A stretch of 64,000 bases of DNA from the NCBI RefSeq assembly GCF_000208745.1, contig NC_030858.1:1010597-1074596 (forward strand). Reading direction: 5' to 3'. The notes under the pieces were generated by a model. It saw only the letters and a list, made by a program, of their open reading frames with translations. It was not told the DNA's origin and ran no database searches. Both the position numbers and the translations under genes were made by a program. Position 1 is the stretch's first letter, and each line of letters opens with the position of its first letter. Origin of the DNA: Theobroma cacao (Eukaryota; Streptophyta; Magnoliopsida; Malvales; Malvaceae). Shown here in pieces: positions 22,964-36,724 of the stretch.

Positions 22964-25900
22964 ATGGAACCCGACGTGAGCATCGAGACCTCCTGCATGA
23001 TCCGGATCGCCGTCCTTCCGATCGGCGATGTCCCTCCTCCTCTCCTGCGGGACTACCACTCCATGCTGCTGCGTCACCACGCGATCCCTCTCTCGACGAT
23101 CAGCTCCTTCTACACGGAACATCAGAAATCCCCTTTCGCTCACCAGCCTTGGGACTCGGGCTCGCTCCGGTTCAAATTCGTGTTGGGCGGGGCTCCACCC
23201 AGCCCGTGGGAAGATTTCCAGTCCAACCGCAAGATCCTCGCCGTGATCGGCATCTGCCACTGCCCTTCCTCGCCAGATCTCGATTTCGTCATCGATCAAT
23301 TCAATGCCGCCTGCAAAGGTTACACCTCTGCTCTCGTTGAACGCTGCTTCGCCTTTTGTCCTGGCGATTCTCAAGTGAGTTCTCAGAATTAGGGTTTTTT
23401 CTGTTTACTTTATTAAATCAGATGCTAATGTGCTGCTATATGATTAAGATTATTATTAGTTATAGTTATTGGCAATTAGCTGGAGGAATGCTGTGATTCG
23501 TGTTTCTCAAACCTTTTCAATTTATTCAATATTTGTTTGTTTTGACAAAGTAAATAATATCAAGCTTTTGTGAATTTCATGGTCTAATTCCTTAATTTTC
23601 TGCTGCAGCTGGAAGATGGTAAGAAGAGGGAGAACTTGGTTTTGTTTCCTCCTTCTGACCGTGCAACGCAGGAGTTTCACTTGCAGACAATGATGCAAGA
23701 TATCGCTGCTTCATTGTTGATGGAATTTGAGAAGTGGGTTCTTCAAGCAGAATCTGCTGGAACTATTTTGAAGACACCTTTAGATTCTCAAGCTACTCTT
23801 AGCTCAGAGGAGGTTTATGTTTAGGTGTCCTAAGCTTTTTAATCTGTATTTTATTGTATGAAAGCATTTATTTATTGTTGGACAGTGTGATTTTTGGAAT
23901 CTTCTGCTTAATCAGTTTGTTTTGATAAAAATGTCAATGCAGGTGATCAAGGCCAAAAAGAGAAGACTTGCCCGTGCACAGAAGACAATAGGGGATTACT
24001 GTTTGTTAGCAGGATCACCTGTTGATGCAAATGCTCATTATTCAACTGCACTTGAACTAGCAAGGTTGACTGCTGATTACTTCTGGTATGCTGGGGCATT
24101 GGAGGGCAGTGTTTGTGCCATACTGGTAATTGTGGCCTCTGAACCAAGCACATCTGGTATTTATGATGTTTGTTTGGATCCTTAAAAGTGATTAGGTTAC
24201 TTACAATACATACATGTGCATGAAAAAACAAATGGATAAGGCCTCACTAATTTTGAAATTCATTGTAAATGTTTGCTTTCTTACAAATATAATTAATGAA
24301 TAGATATATTTACAATGAGGCCTATCTACAACATCTCTGAATCTTTATATCATATTAGTGTTGTGGCTCACATCCAGTTATGGCCACTGCCAATTTTAGT
24401 GACTAGCATTGGCTTTCAGGATTTATCGCATGTTTAGAGACCAAAAATTTCCTCCTTCATTTGCATCTCTTTTTTTTTTTTTGGCCAGAGGGGGGGGGGG
24501 GGGGGGGGNNNNNNNNNNNNNNNNNNNNNNNNNNAAGGGGGGGGTGGTGGGGGGGGGGGTGGTTGTTCAGATGTATTTGAATTACACTTTTCTAACTTTT
24601 TGCATCCTAATGGCAAGTTTGCTGGTGATAATATAGAACAAACACATTGAACAACTGATCTGCACATATGTGTTTATTCATCTATGTATGTATTTACTTA
24701 TTTGTCTTGTCATCAGGTTGATCGTATGGGCCAGAAGGATTCAGTTGTAGAGGATGAGGTTAGGTATCGTTACAATAGTGTCATCGTGCATTATAGGAAA
24801 TCCTTCATACAAGACAATGCTCAAAGGTATATGATGTCTTTTTCTTTTTCTTTGTTCATTTCTGTTGATGCATCTTGTTTCAGTAAATTCAATTGCCAAT
24901 ATTTGTAGAATGCTCTTGGCATCTGCTCTCTATCTTCCTTCTTTGAAGTTATGTTTATGTTTGTGTTATAGCCTTTTTCATCTTAATTTCTATGAAGCAA
25001 AAATGATGCACCTTAGTTTTGTCAGTCTAATCTTGTGAATCACAACCTAAAGTGTTTGATTTAGGTGCTTTTTTTTTCTTAAAAAAACAAGAGTGAAATT
25101 AATCTTTCCGTCTTTAACCTTATGAGAACTAACTTTAATATTTTTTAAATGCAGAGTCTCACCTCTTACCTTTGAACTTGAAGCTACCTTGAAATTGGCA
25201 AGGTTTCTATGCAGGTATGTTTCAATGCATTATGCCATTATGATCTCATTGAGTTTGCTTGTAAATAACATGTGAATATTTCCTTAGTATTCTTGAGATC
25301 AATTTTTGGGAGATGACAAGTTTATGGGATATATTAGAATTGTCTTGTTATATTGGCAATGTGGATGTATTATGTTCTTTTAATTTTTTTTATTTTACTC
25401 ATTTACTCTTGTTTTATATCTGATAGCTGATATTTATGTCATTTTATGAAAACAGAATAAGATATAAGGAACTTTTAACTCTGGTCCTGTCCAAAATTCC
25501 AAGTTCTTGTACATAGTGTTCTGTGTTAAGCATTCTGTTCAATATACTCTTTTAAAAGAATTTTCATTTTTAATCTTTGTGGTTATTGTAGGAGAGACCT
25601 GGCTAAGGAGGTAGTGGAATTGTTAACCAGTGCTGCTGATGGTGCAAAATCTTTGATTGATGCCAGTGACAGACTCATATTATATGTTGAAATAGCTCGT
25701 TTATTTGGTACTCTTGGTTATCAACGAAAAGCTGCCTTCTTCTCAAGGCAGGTAGCTCAGTTGTACCTACAACAAGAAAATAGATTGGCTGCTATTAGTG
25801 CCATGCAAGTCTTGGCAATGACCACCAAAGCATATCGTGTTCAGAGTAGAGCGTCCATATCAAGACATCCACTTTCCAATGTGAGTATAGAAGTATGGAG

Positions 25901-28900
25901 GGAACTATGTAGCGCATTATTTATCTGTTTCTTGAAACTTTTTTTATAAAGACACCCCAATCTAATTGAAATTCGTTCTCTCTTAGTAAATTATCCTATT
26001 ATAATAAGCATTGCTACTTTTCTTTCTTTTATGACAGGAAACTGAATCAGGTCATGCTGATGGTGGGAAAATGCATCACCAGTCAGTAGTTTCATTGTTT
26101 GAGTCTCAATGGAGCACCTTGCAGATGGTTGTGCTGAGAGAGATACTACTATCTGCTGTTCGTGCAGGAGATCCTCTTGCTGCCTGGAGTGCAGCAGCAA
26201 GGCTACTAAGATCTTACTACCCTCTAATTACACCTGCTGGTCAAAATGGCCTTGCTAGTGCACTGTCAAATTCAGCTGAAAGGTTACCTTCAGGAACTCG
26301 ATGTGCTGATCCTGCCTTGCCTTTCATAAGGTTTGTCTCACTGCTTTTAATTCATCTAGATTTTGGAGGCAGAATTTAAACTCATTCCTTTAATGGTTAT
26401 TGTTCTTGTGCTGCACTTAATATGGAGACTATGTAGTCTCTTAGGTTTTGCATAGTATCCCCTTGTATCAAGAGGTTCTTTTGCAAAAGTCCCAGTACAG
26501 TTGACTTCCATGTTCCTTTATACCTTGGTATTCAGGGATGTTAATGGTTGTTTGTTATTGCAGGTTATATTCTTTTCCTCTCCATCCCTCACAAATGGAC
26601 ATTGTGAAACGCAATCCAGCAAGAGAAGATTGGTGGGCAGGATCTGCTCCTTCAGGACCTTTTATCTATACACCATTCAGCAAGGGAGAGCCAAATGATA
26701 ATAGCAAGCAAGATCTAATTTGGATTGTTGGGGAACCGGTGCAGGTCTTGGTGGAGTTGGCTAACCCTTGTGGATTTGATTTAAAGGTTGATAGCATCTA
26801 TCTCTCAGTGCAGTCAGGGAATTTTGATTCTTTTCCCCTTAGTGTGGATCTCCCACCTAATTCATCCCAGGTGATCATGTTATCTGGAATCCCGACATCT
26901 GTTGGGCCAGTGGTGATTCCAGGATGTACTGTTCATTGTTTTGGTGTAATTACTGAACACCTTTTTAGGGATGTTGATAATTTGCTTCTTGGAGCAGCAC
27001 AAGGACTTGTACTTTCTGACCCTTTCCGATGCTGTGGTTCGCCAAGGTTGAGAAATGTATCTGTACCAAATATTTCTGTGGTACCTCCATTGCCATTGCT
27101 AGTGTCACATGTTGTAGGTGGTGATGGTGCCATCGTTCTATATGAAGGTGAAATTCGAGATGTATGGATAAATCTAGCTAATGCTGGCACGGTTCCAGTT
27201 GAGCAAGCGCACATTTCACTGTCTGGGAGAAACCAAGATTCTGTCATCTCAATTGCGTATGAAACATTAAAATCTGCTCTTCCATTGAAACCTGGTGCAG
27301 AAGTGACCTTACCTGTGACCTTGAAAGCCTGGCGACTTGGCCTGGGGGAGAGTGATACTGCAGCTGGTAAGAGTGCCTCTGGTAGCACGGGTAGAAATGT
27401 GAAGGATGGAAGCAGCCCCTCATTGTTGATCCATTATGCAGGTATCTTTTGTAAAATTTATACAGTACAACCACTCACCCAATGTCTCACATCACTTTCA
27501 AGCATTTAACTTTCTTATTTTCCTTATGTTGTTGATAACCCTTTGACGCATTTACTGCAATATTGTGGAATTTCCTTTACCTTTGTTAAAGGATTGCTGT
27601 TGTATTATGGGATTGGATTAAATGATCGTCTATGATTTCCCTCATAAGGTAGTAAGACTGTATAACTAGTGCTGGCAGCTATTAAACATATCAAAGCCCA
27701 TTTGTTGTAGCTAATTATGCACAATTATAATTTCAAAAATTGAGTACTTTTTGAACTTTTCCTAAATGATTATTAAAACTGATAAATAAGTTCATTTGTT
27801 AAGGTGGAGTCATATCCATTAAGAACAACCCTTTCAGAAATGCTAATGAGCAAGTTTTGTACTGAGTTCCTAATACTTTTGTACTTGAGCCAAGCGTCAC
27901 TTCATTTGGAAGCTGTACATAACCAGGTCATTTGACTTGATGACTAGTAGCTTGCCCTTATTAGAAGCATTCTTGAATAGCATGTAGCTAGGCCACTGAA
28001 CTTTCTGAACCACTGAGCCTCTTCCTAGTGCTTAAATTCATCATTCTTTTCTCAGGGCCACTAGGAGATGCTGGAGATCTTGAAACAAACAAATCATCTG
28101 TTCCCCCAGGAAGGCGCCTGGTTGTTCCATTACAAATCTGTGTTTTGCAAGGTTTGTCTTTTGTGAAAGCTCGTTTGCTTTCTATGGAGATTCCTGCACA
28201 TGTTGGTGAGAGTCTTTCCAATCTGGCTAATGTAGATGGTAACCCTTTGGATGAAACTGTTGGCTATGGAAATAAGATAGAGAGATTGGTGAAGATTGAT
28301 CCCTTCAGAGGAAGTTGGGGATTACGTTTTCTCGAACTAGAGTTGTCTAATCCAACTGATGTTGTGTTTGAAATTAGTGTCTCTGTCCAGTTGGAAAAGT
28401 CAAGCAATGGTGACGACCTTTCTGTTGATTATGCTGCTGAATATGGCTATCCTAAAACAAGAATAGATAGAGACTACTTTGCAAGGGTATTAATACCCCT
28501 TGAGCATTTTAAGTTAACTTTTCTTGATGATTCAATTTTTTCGAAGGATTGGCAATCTGATGGGTATACTGGTGGCAGAAATCCTATTTTCTCAGAAAGG
28601 AATACAAAGGCTGAATTAAATGCTTCCATTAAGAACCTCATTTCCCGAATAAAAGTCAGGTGGCAATCAGGACGTAACAGCTCTGGAGAACTGAATATCA
28701 AGGATGCTATACAGGCCGCCCTTCAATCATCCGTCATGGATGTACTATTGCCGGATCCTCTGACTTTTGGGTTCAGGCTTGCTAGAAATGGTTCTGAAAA
28801 TGCTTCAAAACTGGATTTACCAAAAGAATTAAATACAAGTATTCAGCCCTCTGCATCAAAGAATTTTGTAATAGCACATGATATGACTCCTATGGAAGTT

Positions 28901-29343
28901 CTGGTTCGAAATAACACAAAGGAAACAATCAAGATGAACCTTAGTGTTACATGCAGAGACGTAGCTGGAGAGAATTGTGTTGAGGGCACAAAGGCAACTG
29001 TCCTATGGGCTGGTTAGTTTCTTTTGTTTTATGGTATCATTGTGTGGCTGTTTCGTGTGTCAGTTTTAATAGGATCATCTGTTAGTCTTTTGACTCTAAA
29101 TTTATCTGATCTTTTTTATCAGGTGTTCTAAGTGGAATCACCATGGAGGTTCCTCCACTTCAAGAAAGCAAACACTGTTTTTCTTTGTACTTTCTTGTCC
29201 CTGGTGAGTACACATTGGTTGCTGCTGCTGTAATCGATGATGCTAATGATGTTTTAAGAGCCAGAGCAAAAAGCGAATCGCCTGATGAACCTATTTTCTG
29301 TCGTGGACCTCCTTTTCATGTGCATGTGGATGGTACTGCGTGA
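22964..29343 (+). CDS. TRS120: TRAPP II-specific subunit TRS120 (TRAPPC9 homologue)
   Basis: Ten exons join in frame: 22964-23374, 23609-23812, 23943-24125, 24717-24826, 25155-25214, 25592-25880, 26038-26330, 26564-27441, 28056-29012 and 29123-29343. The product is 1,201 residues, as expected for plant TRS120 (about 1,190). TRS120 with TRS130 makes up the TRAPPII complex, which acts on Rab-A GTPases at the trans-Golgi network and is required for cell-plate assembly and polarised secretion. The N-terminal part (MEPDVSIETSCMIRIAVLPI) and the helical stretch YQRKAAFFSRQVAQLYLQQE are family hallmarks. The C-terminal half is built of Ig-like beta domains and contains VSHVVGGDGAIVLYEGEIRD. The assembly gap at 24509-24534 falls in intron 3 and does not interrupt coding: the protein reads continuously across it. 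No frameshift is seen. Confidence 0.95.
24509..24534. other. Assembly gap within a G-run
   Basis: Twenty-six N bases are flanked by long runs of G (18 before, mixed G/T after) in intron 3 of TRS120. The true length of this homopolymer is unknown. Sequence quality just either side is probably poor. Confidence 0.97.
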
Positions 29344-31139
29344 TCATTTTTTTCCCCCCACATGGTTATGGTTTATTAAGGTGCTCCTCAAAATGGACAG
29401 AGATGCTTAGCATCTTCGAGCAGCGTCCTTGGTTACATGTCCTCAACTGTTTCCCGAACCACCATTTTCTTTCCCCTCCATCAACAATGCTCTTCCATTT
29501 TCGAAAGCTGATCTGCTTCTATCAAAATCCAGTTACTGCAGAAATTAGGGATTTAGTGCTTGTAAATGGTATACATTGAAGCCTTATTCTGAGATGGGAT
29601 TTGGATGCTTGTGATTCATTTTAAACATTTGTGTTGTGAAATATATTTGACATTTCACATTTACTTATACAGTGATCTGAGTCCGTCTTTATTTCTACTT
29701 TTTTACTTCTACCTCGTCTAAACTGTAAATGGATGGGATTGAATTCAAGTTTTTAGGTTTCCTATCTGGTTTTTACCCAGAACTTACAGAAGCAGGGCCC
29801 TTCAATCAGTAAATACTACGGTTGAGAATTGTAAACTATGAGTGGTTAAAATTTCTCCGCCTTCCTTTTGGGACCTTCCCAATTTAGGATTTCGGACTCC
29901 TAATTCCCAAAGCCTTACAGATTCAAGCCAGAAATTGATAAGGCAGTCGAGAAAATCATGGGCGTTCAATCACTGTCTATCATCACACACAATTCAAAAA
30001 TATCTGATGCCTGCAACATGAGCACTGGCATATGGCCATGTGAATCTGTTCTTGTTGAACAGGATGTTACCAGTCATTATGATTATATATAAATGTGAAT
30101 GGCATTGTGTTAATTGTTTGAAATAGACCAGTCTTCATCATTCTCCATTTTCCAGCTAGCTTCAACCCGGAATGCTTCACTGTTCTTTTGTTTGGATGTC
30201 AGGAATAATTTGTAATGAGAATGGTGAAGAATTTTTCATGATCTTTGTTTTATATGTTCTTCGCTTCCAAATCTTTTGCCTGACAACATGTAAATCATGC
30301 AGACAGAAAGCTGGGTGTTTTCACCCAATGGGTTAAAAACAATGGTCTCAGAGGTTGAAGTTTTGCCCCCCCTATATTACACATAATTATTTGGTCTTCC
30401 TTTTGGAGTTTCAGGAATTGTTGTTTGCCAAATTGAGGCAGCAGACTGACGGAAGAGTGGGGCTCTTGGTGGGTGGCAATGGGTCTTTTGATCTGATGCC
30501 CATTTGGGGGAAGTAGGAGACATGACTGTGCTTGAAAATGAAACTGGAAAGCTCCAAAAATGTGAAATTCGTGTATGAAGGTGACTGAAAACAGAATCTT
30601 TGAGAAATCATGAGCATTTATTTATTTTTTTTTGTTACAGCTTCAGGTTTCTTACCAGTTCCCCTGCTGAACTTGTAGAAAAATCCCACACCCAGCTTCG
30701 TTGCCGAGAAATCAGGACAGACGCAAATATTTGATTCAATGAACTTGCCTTTTAAACAGGAAATTGTTACCAAGTTTCCTGCATGATTTGATTCATATAA
30801 CTCTTTGGTTTATCAGGATTCTCTCCTTCCCATACCAACCTGGCATTTTCCTTTGTTACCACGTGTTTTTAATTGGTTTCTCAATTGCATTGCAAAGTAT
30901 ATGTTTTTGATTTGATGGTGGTTTGGTTCTTCCTCTGTCTTGTTCGCAATCATTCATGTTTCTTCTTTACCACATTTTTGTTGTCGACAACATATTGTCG
31001 ACCAGGAAAAATCTGGATATCTCCCAAGGATCATGTGAAGTTTCAGTCTGTTTTTCTCCATTGGCAATGAATACTTTTTACATTTTTCTAGTTTCTCGAA
31101 AAAGGCAATTTGTCCTTCAGAATTCATCCTGATTTAATT

Positions 31140-31490
31140 CCTGTTGATCCCAACGCCAAATCCCCTTTTTCCCCGTTATGTCCAAACAGTCTTGCACCTC
31201 TCAAATCTCTCTTAAATTTGTTCTTTGATTTAATCTATAAGAAGTCTTGTTATTGGAAAAGGGCAGCCTAGCTTGAAATCCTCCTTATTAAATTACTAAT
31301 TGACCTTTGAAAATATCTTGATTAGAAGTGATCCCAACACCAAGTATCTCAACATTTTTTCATCTCTCAAATTATTGAATAATTTATTTTGGACTTAATT
31401 TATTCCCATTAAATAGTTATTTCATTATGCGAACTGCACTGCAAAGAACTCTTGTTATTGGAAAAGGGTAGTCCAGCTTGAAACAGTGAC
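31140..31490. repeat. Diverged tandem duplication, unit about 190 bases
   Basis: Two landmark strings appear twice in the same order. GATCCCAAC(G/A)CCAA lies at about 31145 and about 31331. CTTGTTATTGGAAAAGGG(C/T)AG, followed by CAGCTTGAAA-like sequence, lies at about 31246 and about 31450. The sequence between is only loosely alignable, so the duplication is old. Boundaries are approximate. Confidence 0.55.
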
Positions 31491-34400
31491 ACACATTTGA
31501 TGAAATATTGACTAATTTGGCTAAATCTGAGCAAGAATGTAAAAAGCCTCCCGTCCCCCACATGTTCAAGCTTGATATTCAATCCCTTTCCATGGGTTAT
31601 TTCCATGTGGGCGAGTGTGTGTGCGTTCCATCAACATCAATGAATAGAGAAAACCTGCTTTCATCAAACAGTAATTCTCGACATGAAACTGTGAGTTTCC
31701 TCAAGCAAGGAAAATGTTGTGACATCACATACGAGTGAAAGTGAAGAAAAAGAAAGAGAGAGAGAGAGAGGAAAACATAACATCATCGAAGCCATCCTCG
31801 TGTAAAACTTAATGTCCTCTGATACCTCTCTTTCTTTCCCTCATCTATCATGTCACCTACGTTTGCTCTGTGGGGTAGTTGCTGCCCCTTTACCATGTTC
31901 TGATGGCTGATTCCCGTCCCTCAAACGCTCTTCCATTCAAACAGTTTATCATGCTTTGCCCCCCTCCCTCTGCCCTCCACCAGTATTCTTCTTGACTCGG
32001 TCATTTGCTTGTCTCCAATTGCTTAGGCCTGTCTTAAGACAAAATTTACTGAACTTCTTTCATTAGGTACAAACAGCAGTAACTTGAAAGACTGTCAAAG
32101 CTAAGAAGTTGGAAAAGGAAATCCTGGCCAGTCACAGGTGAAGTTGACCTAGAAGAAAAACAAAGAAAGTTACTTAATTCATAACAAAAAAAAAAATGAT
32201 AGATTGTTACAAGAAAGGTAACTATGGGAACCGCAACCATAGGCTGACAAGTTGAATATGAAGATTAGAAAGTGAGAGGTGAGGGATGTAACTTTTCATT
32301 TTCTTTTACATCTTCTAGTAAAGCCCAGCAATCCCGAAACAATAAAAGAAAATATTCAATAAGCTGAAGAGATTTTGGGTTGTCCATTGAATTGGATATA
32401 GGTCAAGAGACTGAAGATTTTTGCAAGTGGCTTTGTGGTCCATGGAGAGAGTGCCTTAAAAGTGCTCTTGTGGTCCATGGAAAGAAAGAAAAGCCTAATT
32501 TTGAGGGTGAGAGAAGGGGGGGCAGTGAAACACGAGGTGAGAAAGGGGAGGAAAGCCAACCATGGGCACAAAACTCATCCAAATTTAGGCACAACCTCAT
32601 CCCCCCCTCACATACTGTCAATTGAATCTTATCAAAAACAACAATCTGTAGACACAAACATTTGATTCAAAAACCCCATATCATATCATCTAGTAGCAGT
32701 AATGAAAAGGAAAAGCATCTTCTTCAATCGAAACAAAAACAGCTACTGACCCCCTAATGATTCAACACTAAGCTTTTCCTTGGAAGAACCCAAACTTTTC
32801 TTTTAGCCCCAAATTCCCCTCTATAATTGTCCCAAATTAGATACCCAAATTTTTGTTTCTCTCCCCCCTCCTCCGTCCTTTGCACGATTGTTTTAGTGAC
32901 AAGTGCACCTTGAAAAGAATAAACATCAAATGAGTGCAAAATAAGTCTTCCCAACACGAAAACACAAACGATTTCATCATTATGGATAAGGCGAATCACA
33001 TCGAGTTTGGTGGGGGGCAAAAGCAAAACAAAAACCAAAAAAAAAAAAGAAAAGAAACCCTTTGTCACGCGTAACGGAATTTGACAGTTCCATGTCGTTC
33101 TTTTTCTCTTTGATGCATTAGAAAGAGAAAAAAAGAATTTGGGACTAGTAAAAAAATTGTTTGGCAATAGCAACAGTTGGTGATTTGAACTGTTTGTCTA
33201 TTCTTTCACCACTTTGTGTGTGAAAAAGTTGAGGGAAAAAGCCAACCTTTGCTTGGTTCTATATGGCCCCATTCCTTGAAAATAAGGCTTTTGGTCAAGG
33301 TTGAGGTTATCCCAAAATATCACATTCAAAAATCCCAAACCAACCTGCCATTTGTGTTAGGTTCAAACACTTTGTATTACCTAATATCAAATGATATTTT
33401 TTCTCCCATGAAATCTCGCCATCACTCAAGGATCATCAATACAGGATTCTTCTGATAAAGAGAGAAATAATGTTACAACAAGTAAAGTAAGATGATATGT
33501 TACTAGAGCCGTTCTTAAAGTGTTAAGTGCTATTTTTCTATTGTTTTAAAAGATTCAGGAAAGTGGTTTTCAGGGAAATAGTTGGGGGGGGGGGAGGGGG
33601 GTTTGATATTTTTGATGTTAACAAGAAAAATTTACTTTGAATGACTGTATGTTTGAGAGGCATACAGATTCCAGGAGCAGGGGGGGGTACTTTCATTTTC
33701 ACAGAGTGGTCAAAACCCTCCAATAATGTACCCACATACACAGAGATCATATTGGAATCCCACCAATGTTCCCCCGATCATATCATCAATGAGATACCTT
33801 TTTGCAATTTACTACCGTAGACCTTTTTAGCAACACCTTCCAAAAAGCAATGCTGCCCCCACACTCCCTTTGTAAATAAAAATTAAAAAAAAAAAACCAT
33901 TGCTATTTAAGATCACCTTTGCATTACATTTTTCTTACCCAAAATCCCAAATTCCATTCATGGGTTTGGGGTTTTCTTTTTCTTCTTTATCAACTCCACT
34001 TTTTATATATATTTTTATAATTTTAACTTATTATTTCTTTTCAATTAACACTGTAAACATCTTTTTTTTTTCTCGATTAACATTACATAAATAAATTTTA
34101 TTCTTACAATGGGTTATAAATGAGGTTGTTTTGGTTTTTTTTCTTTTTCTCTAGGAAGCTAATAGTTATGGGATTTCTCTCCGACCCAAGGATAAATCCA
34201 GGAGAAAACAATTAATGCCATAAATATTTTTCGCTTGTTTAAGGATCAGCAAAGGCTATCCCTATACTACTCTCTTTCAGCTCATTGAATTTGCATTTTT
34301 ATTGATTAAAAAAGGTGAAGCTGTAGAAAGTTACTGAAAGTGACACAGTGCAGCAAGTAATACCAGCAGCAGTACTTTTTCTTTGAACCAAGTATCTGCA

Positions 34401-34627
34401 GCCCCAAACTTACATCCCCTCCCTCTTTCCATCAATTTCCCTAAAAAGTTTTCCTTATAATCAACTGAAACTTCTGCAAAAACTTAAACCTTTCGGCCCT
34501 TCTTGATTTATTGAAATCATCATACAGTCTTTTGCACCAAAGAACATCTCTTTCCCTTTCTCCATTATCTTTTTCTTTTTTTTTAATAAATTCTTCGACC
34601 CAAAACAAAAATATAGACATACGAAAT

Positions 34628-34815
34628 ACTCCATTCGTCTTATTTTATTGAATTTTTTTAAAAATTTTAAAGATTTATTTCATATTAAAAAATATTAACA
34701 TTTATATTATAAAAAAAATCAAAATTTTAATATAAAATATAAGAAAGTTAAATTTGTCTTTAATCTTCATTTATGTGAAAGTTGAAGAAATATAAATATT
34801 TAAGAACCGAGGAAA
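34628..34815. mobile_element. MITE-like element (Stowaway-type ends)
   Basis: The block opens TACTCCATTCGTCTTATTTT and closes with AAGAACCGAGGAAATATA, whose reverse complement (TATATTTCCTCGGTTCTT) roughly matches the opening. It is AT-rich, about 185 bases long and non-coding, with TA at both edges. A head of this type followed by AT-rich filler is characteristic of Tc1/mariner-derived Stowaway MITEs. The terminal repeats are imperfect, so the call is tentative. Confidence 0.45.
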
Positions 34816-35230
34816 TATATAAACGTAAACATTAATTAATTTAATTGAAATTTTGAGTTATGTTGTTTTATTGTAAATATAGATCCTACCATAAAGGACA
34901 ACAACTTTCACCCTTGAAAGCTTGCACCAAGGGTGATGCTATCACTTGATCCTAAAACAAGATATTTTAATATTCAAAGGATTTGGCTACAAAAGAAAGA
35001 CAAAAGCACAGACAAGCCTTACATAAGACTTTTTCCCACTCCCATAATACTATTAATCTTTGGTTTCAATATTAATTAAAAAAATATAAAAGGTTGGACC
35101 CACGCAATTTTAATACTATAATTAAAACAAGTTTAATTAAAACCTGCCAAGTGCCACCCACATAATCTTATATATTATTCAATTGGTTATACTAATCATC
35201 ATCTCATCAACCTACTAATTAGTGAATTAG

Positions 35231-35258
35231 TATAATAATAATAATAATAATAATAATA
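35231..35258. repeat. (TAA)n microsatellite
   Basis: About nine TAA/ATA units in AT-rich intergenic DNA. Confidence 0.9.
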
Positions 35259-36703
35259 TGTCTCCGTAAATATCATATTTGGTGTTATTTTTATAATTTT
35301 ATTTCATATATTTAATAAATTTTTTATATTATCACCATTTTTATTGTTAAATTATTTATTTTTTATGTTACAATATAAGATTTATGATTTAAAGTTGGGA
35401 ATTTTAGATTTAAAAATTAAGATTTAAACAAGAACACTAAATCGACTTATGACGTTAGGGAAGGTTGAAGATTTTTATTCTGTAAAACGTGTGGGTCCGT
35501 ATAATTGTTTTGAAAGGTGCAGGTGGCGACATCCAATTGGTGGACATTGACAGCCCCGAGAATTGCACGTTGGGTTGCAAAGGGGCTTGCGGATGCTCCA
35601 CGAAACCTAGGTAGCGTCGCACTGGATTCTGTTGTGTTTCTGTGAGTTTGGAGTTCGACACGTGTTCGTTTTGGTAACCATTCGATCAGCTGTTCGGATA
35701 TTTTGATGGAGTTTAAGTAAGTTTTGCCCCCTCCAAACTCGCCTTTAAATCGCGTGGATACACTCTCTTCAATCATAAAATAAAAAAAAATATTCTTTTT
35801 TAGGTTCTCAGCATATTTTTAATAAGACATTAAATTTGTGCATTTAAATTTTATTAATATATTTTAAAATCTAAAATTTATTTTATTAATCTTAAATATC
35901 ACATGAAAATACGAGCAAACATATCTAAATTAAGGACATGAAGTATATTATAAAAATAATGATTTCAATATTGAATGTGATTCTTAATGCATTAAGATTC
36001 TTAATTTTTATGACAATGATAAAATAAGTGAACAATTTATTTGATCAATATTCAAATTTTATAAATTTTAATTCGATTAATTAAGCATAAGAATTTTGAT
36101 GGAGTGTAATGAAAATACTGTGATTAAAAGATTTAGATAATTTTAAACATGATACAACAAGATATAAGTTTAAATATAATTTTATCGCATTTTATATATT
36201 AATTATTGATTAATAAAACTTTTATTAAGAAAAAGAAAGGAAATTAGTTGTAGGTCACGTCGGGTGAGCGTGAAGCAAACAACACGTGACGGGGAGTCTT
36301 AACTTTCAACATGAATAGTCTTAGGAGCCCGGAGGAAACCAAGATTTGGGTCGTTGGAAAGCAAACAAAACAAACTAAAAAAAGAGAGAGAGAAAAGGTT
36401 TGGAAGCCGACGTGGAAAATAAGAAGCATGCGTGGAGAGAAAACAGAGACAATTTGACAGATGAAAAGGGACGTTTAACTGCCAATCCCAATGTATCGGA
36501 CAGTGTCCAGATCATCCCCCACGGCACTGTGCACCCTTGCCAGGATGATCCGCAGCCACGCACCTTTTTTTCTCATTAATTAATCAACACATGTCTGCCG
36601 TCCAATTTTTCATCATCATCGTCCACCTGTTTACTTTATTCCTCCCTTTGCTCCTTGATTTTCACCTTAATAATTAAAGGCGAACAATTTGATATTAAGT
36701 TTA

Positions 36704-36724
36704 AATAATAATAATAATAATAAT
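36704..36724. repeat. (AAT)n microsatellite
   Basis: About seven AAT units in AT-rich intergenic DNA. Confidence 0.85.

Noticed and set aside
22892..23374. 160-codon minus-strand frame opposite TRS120 exon 1
   Set aside because: Shadow of the conserved plus-strand TRS120 exon.
24434..24667. Open frames running through the N gap (poly-Gly/poly-Pro)
   Set aside because: They are artefacts of G homopolymers and N bases within a TRS120 intron.
35447..35776. 109-codon minus-strand frame in a GC-balanced island
   Set aside because: No homology recognised; better explained as low-stop DNA in a possible regulatory island.
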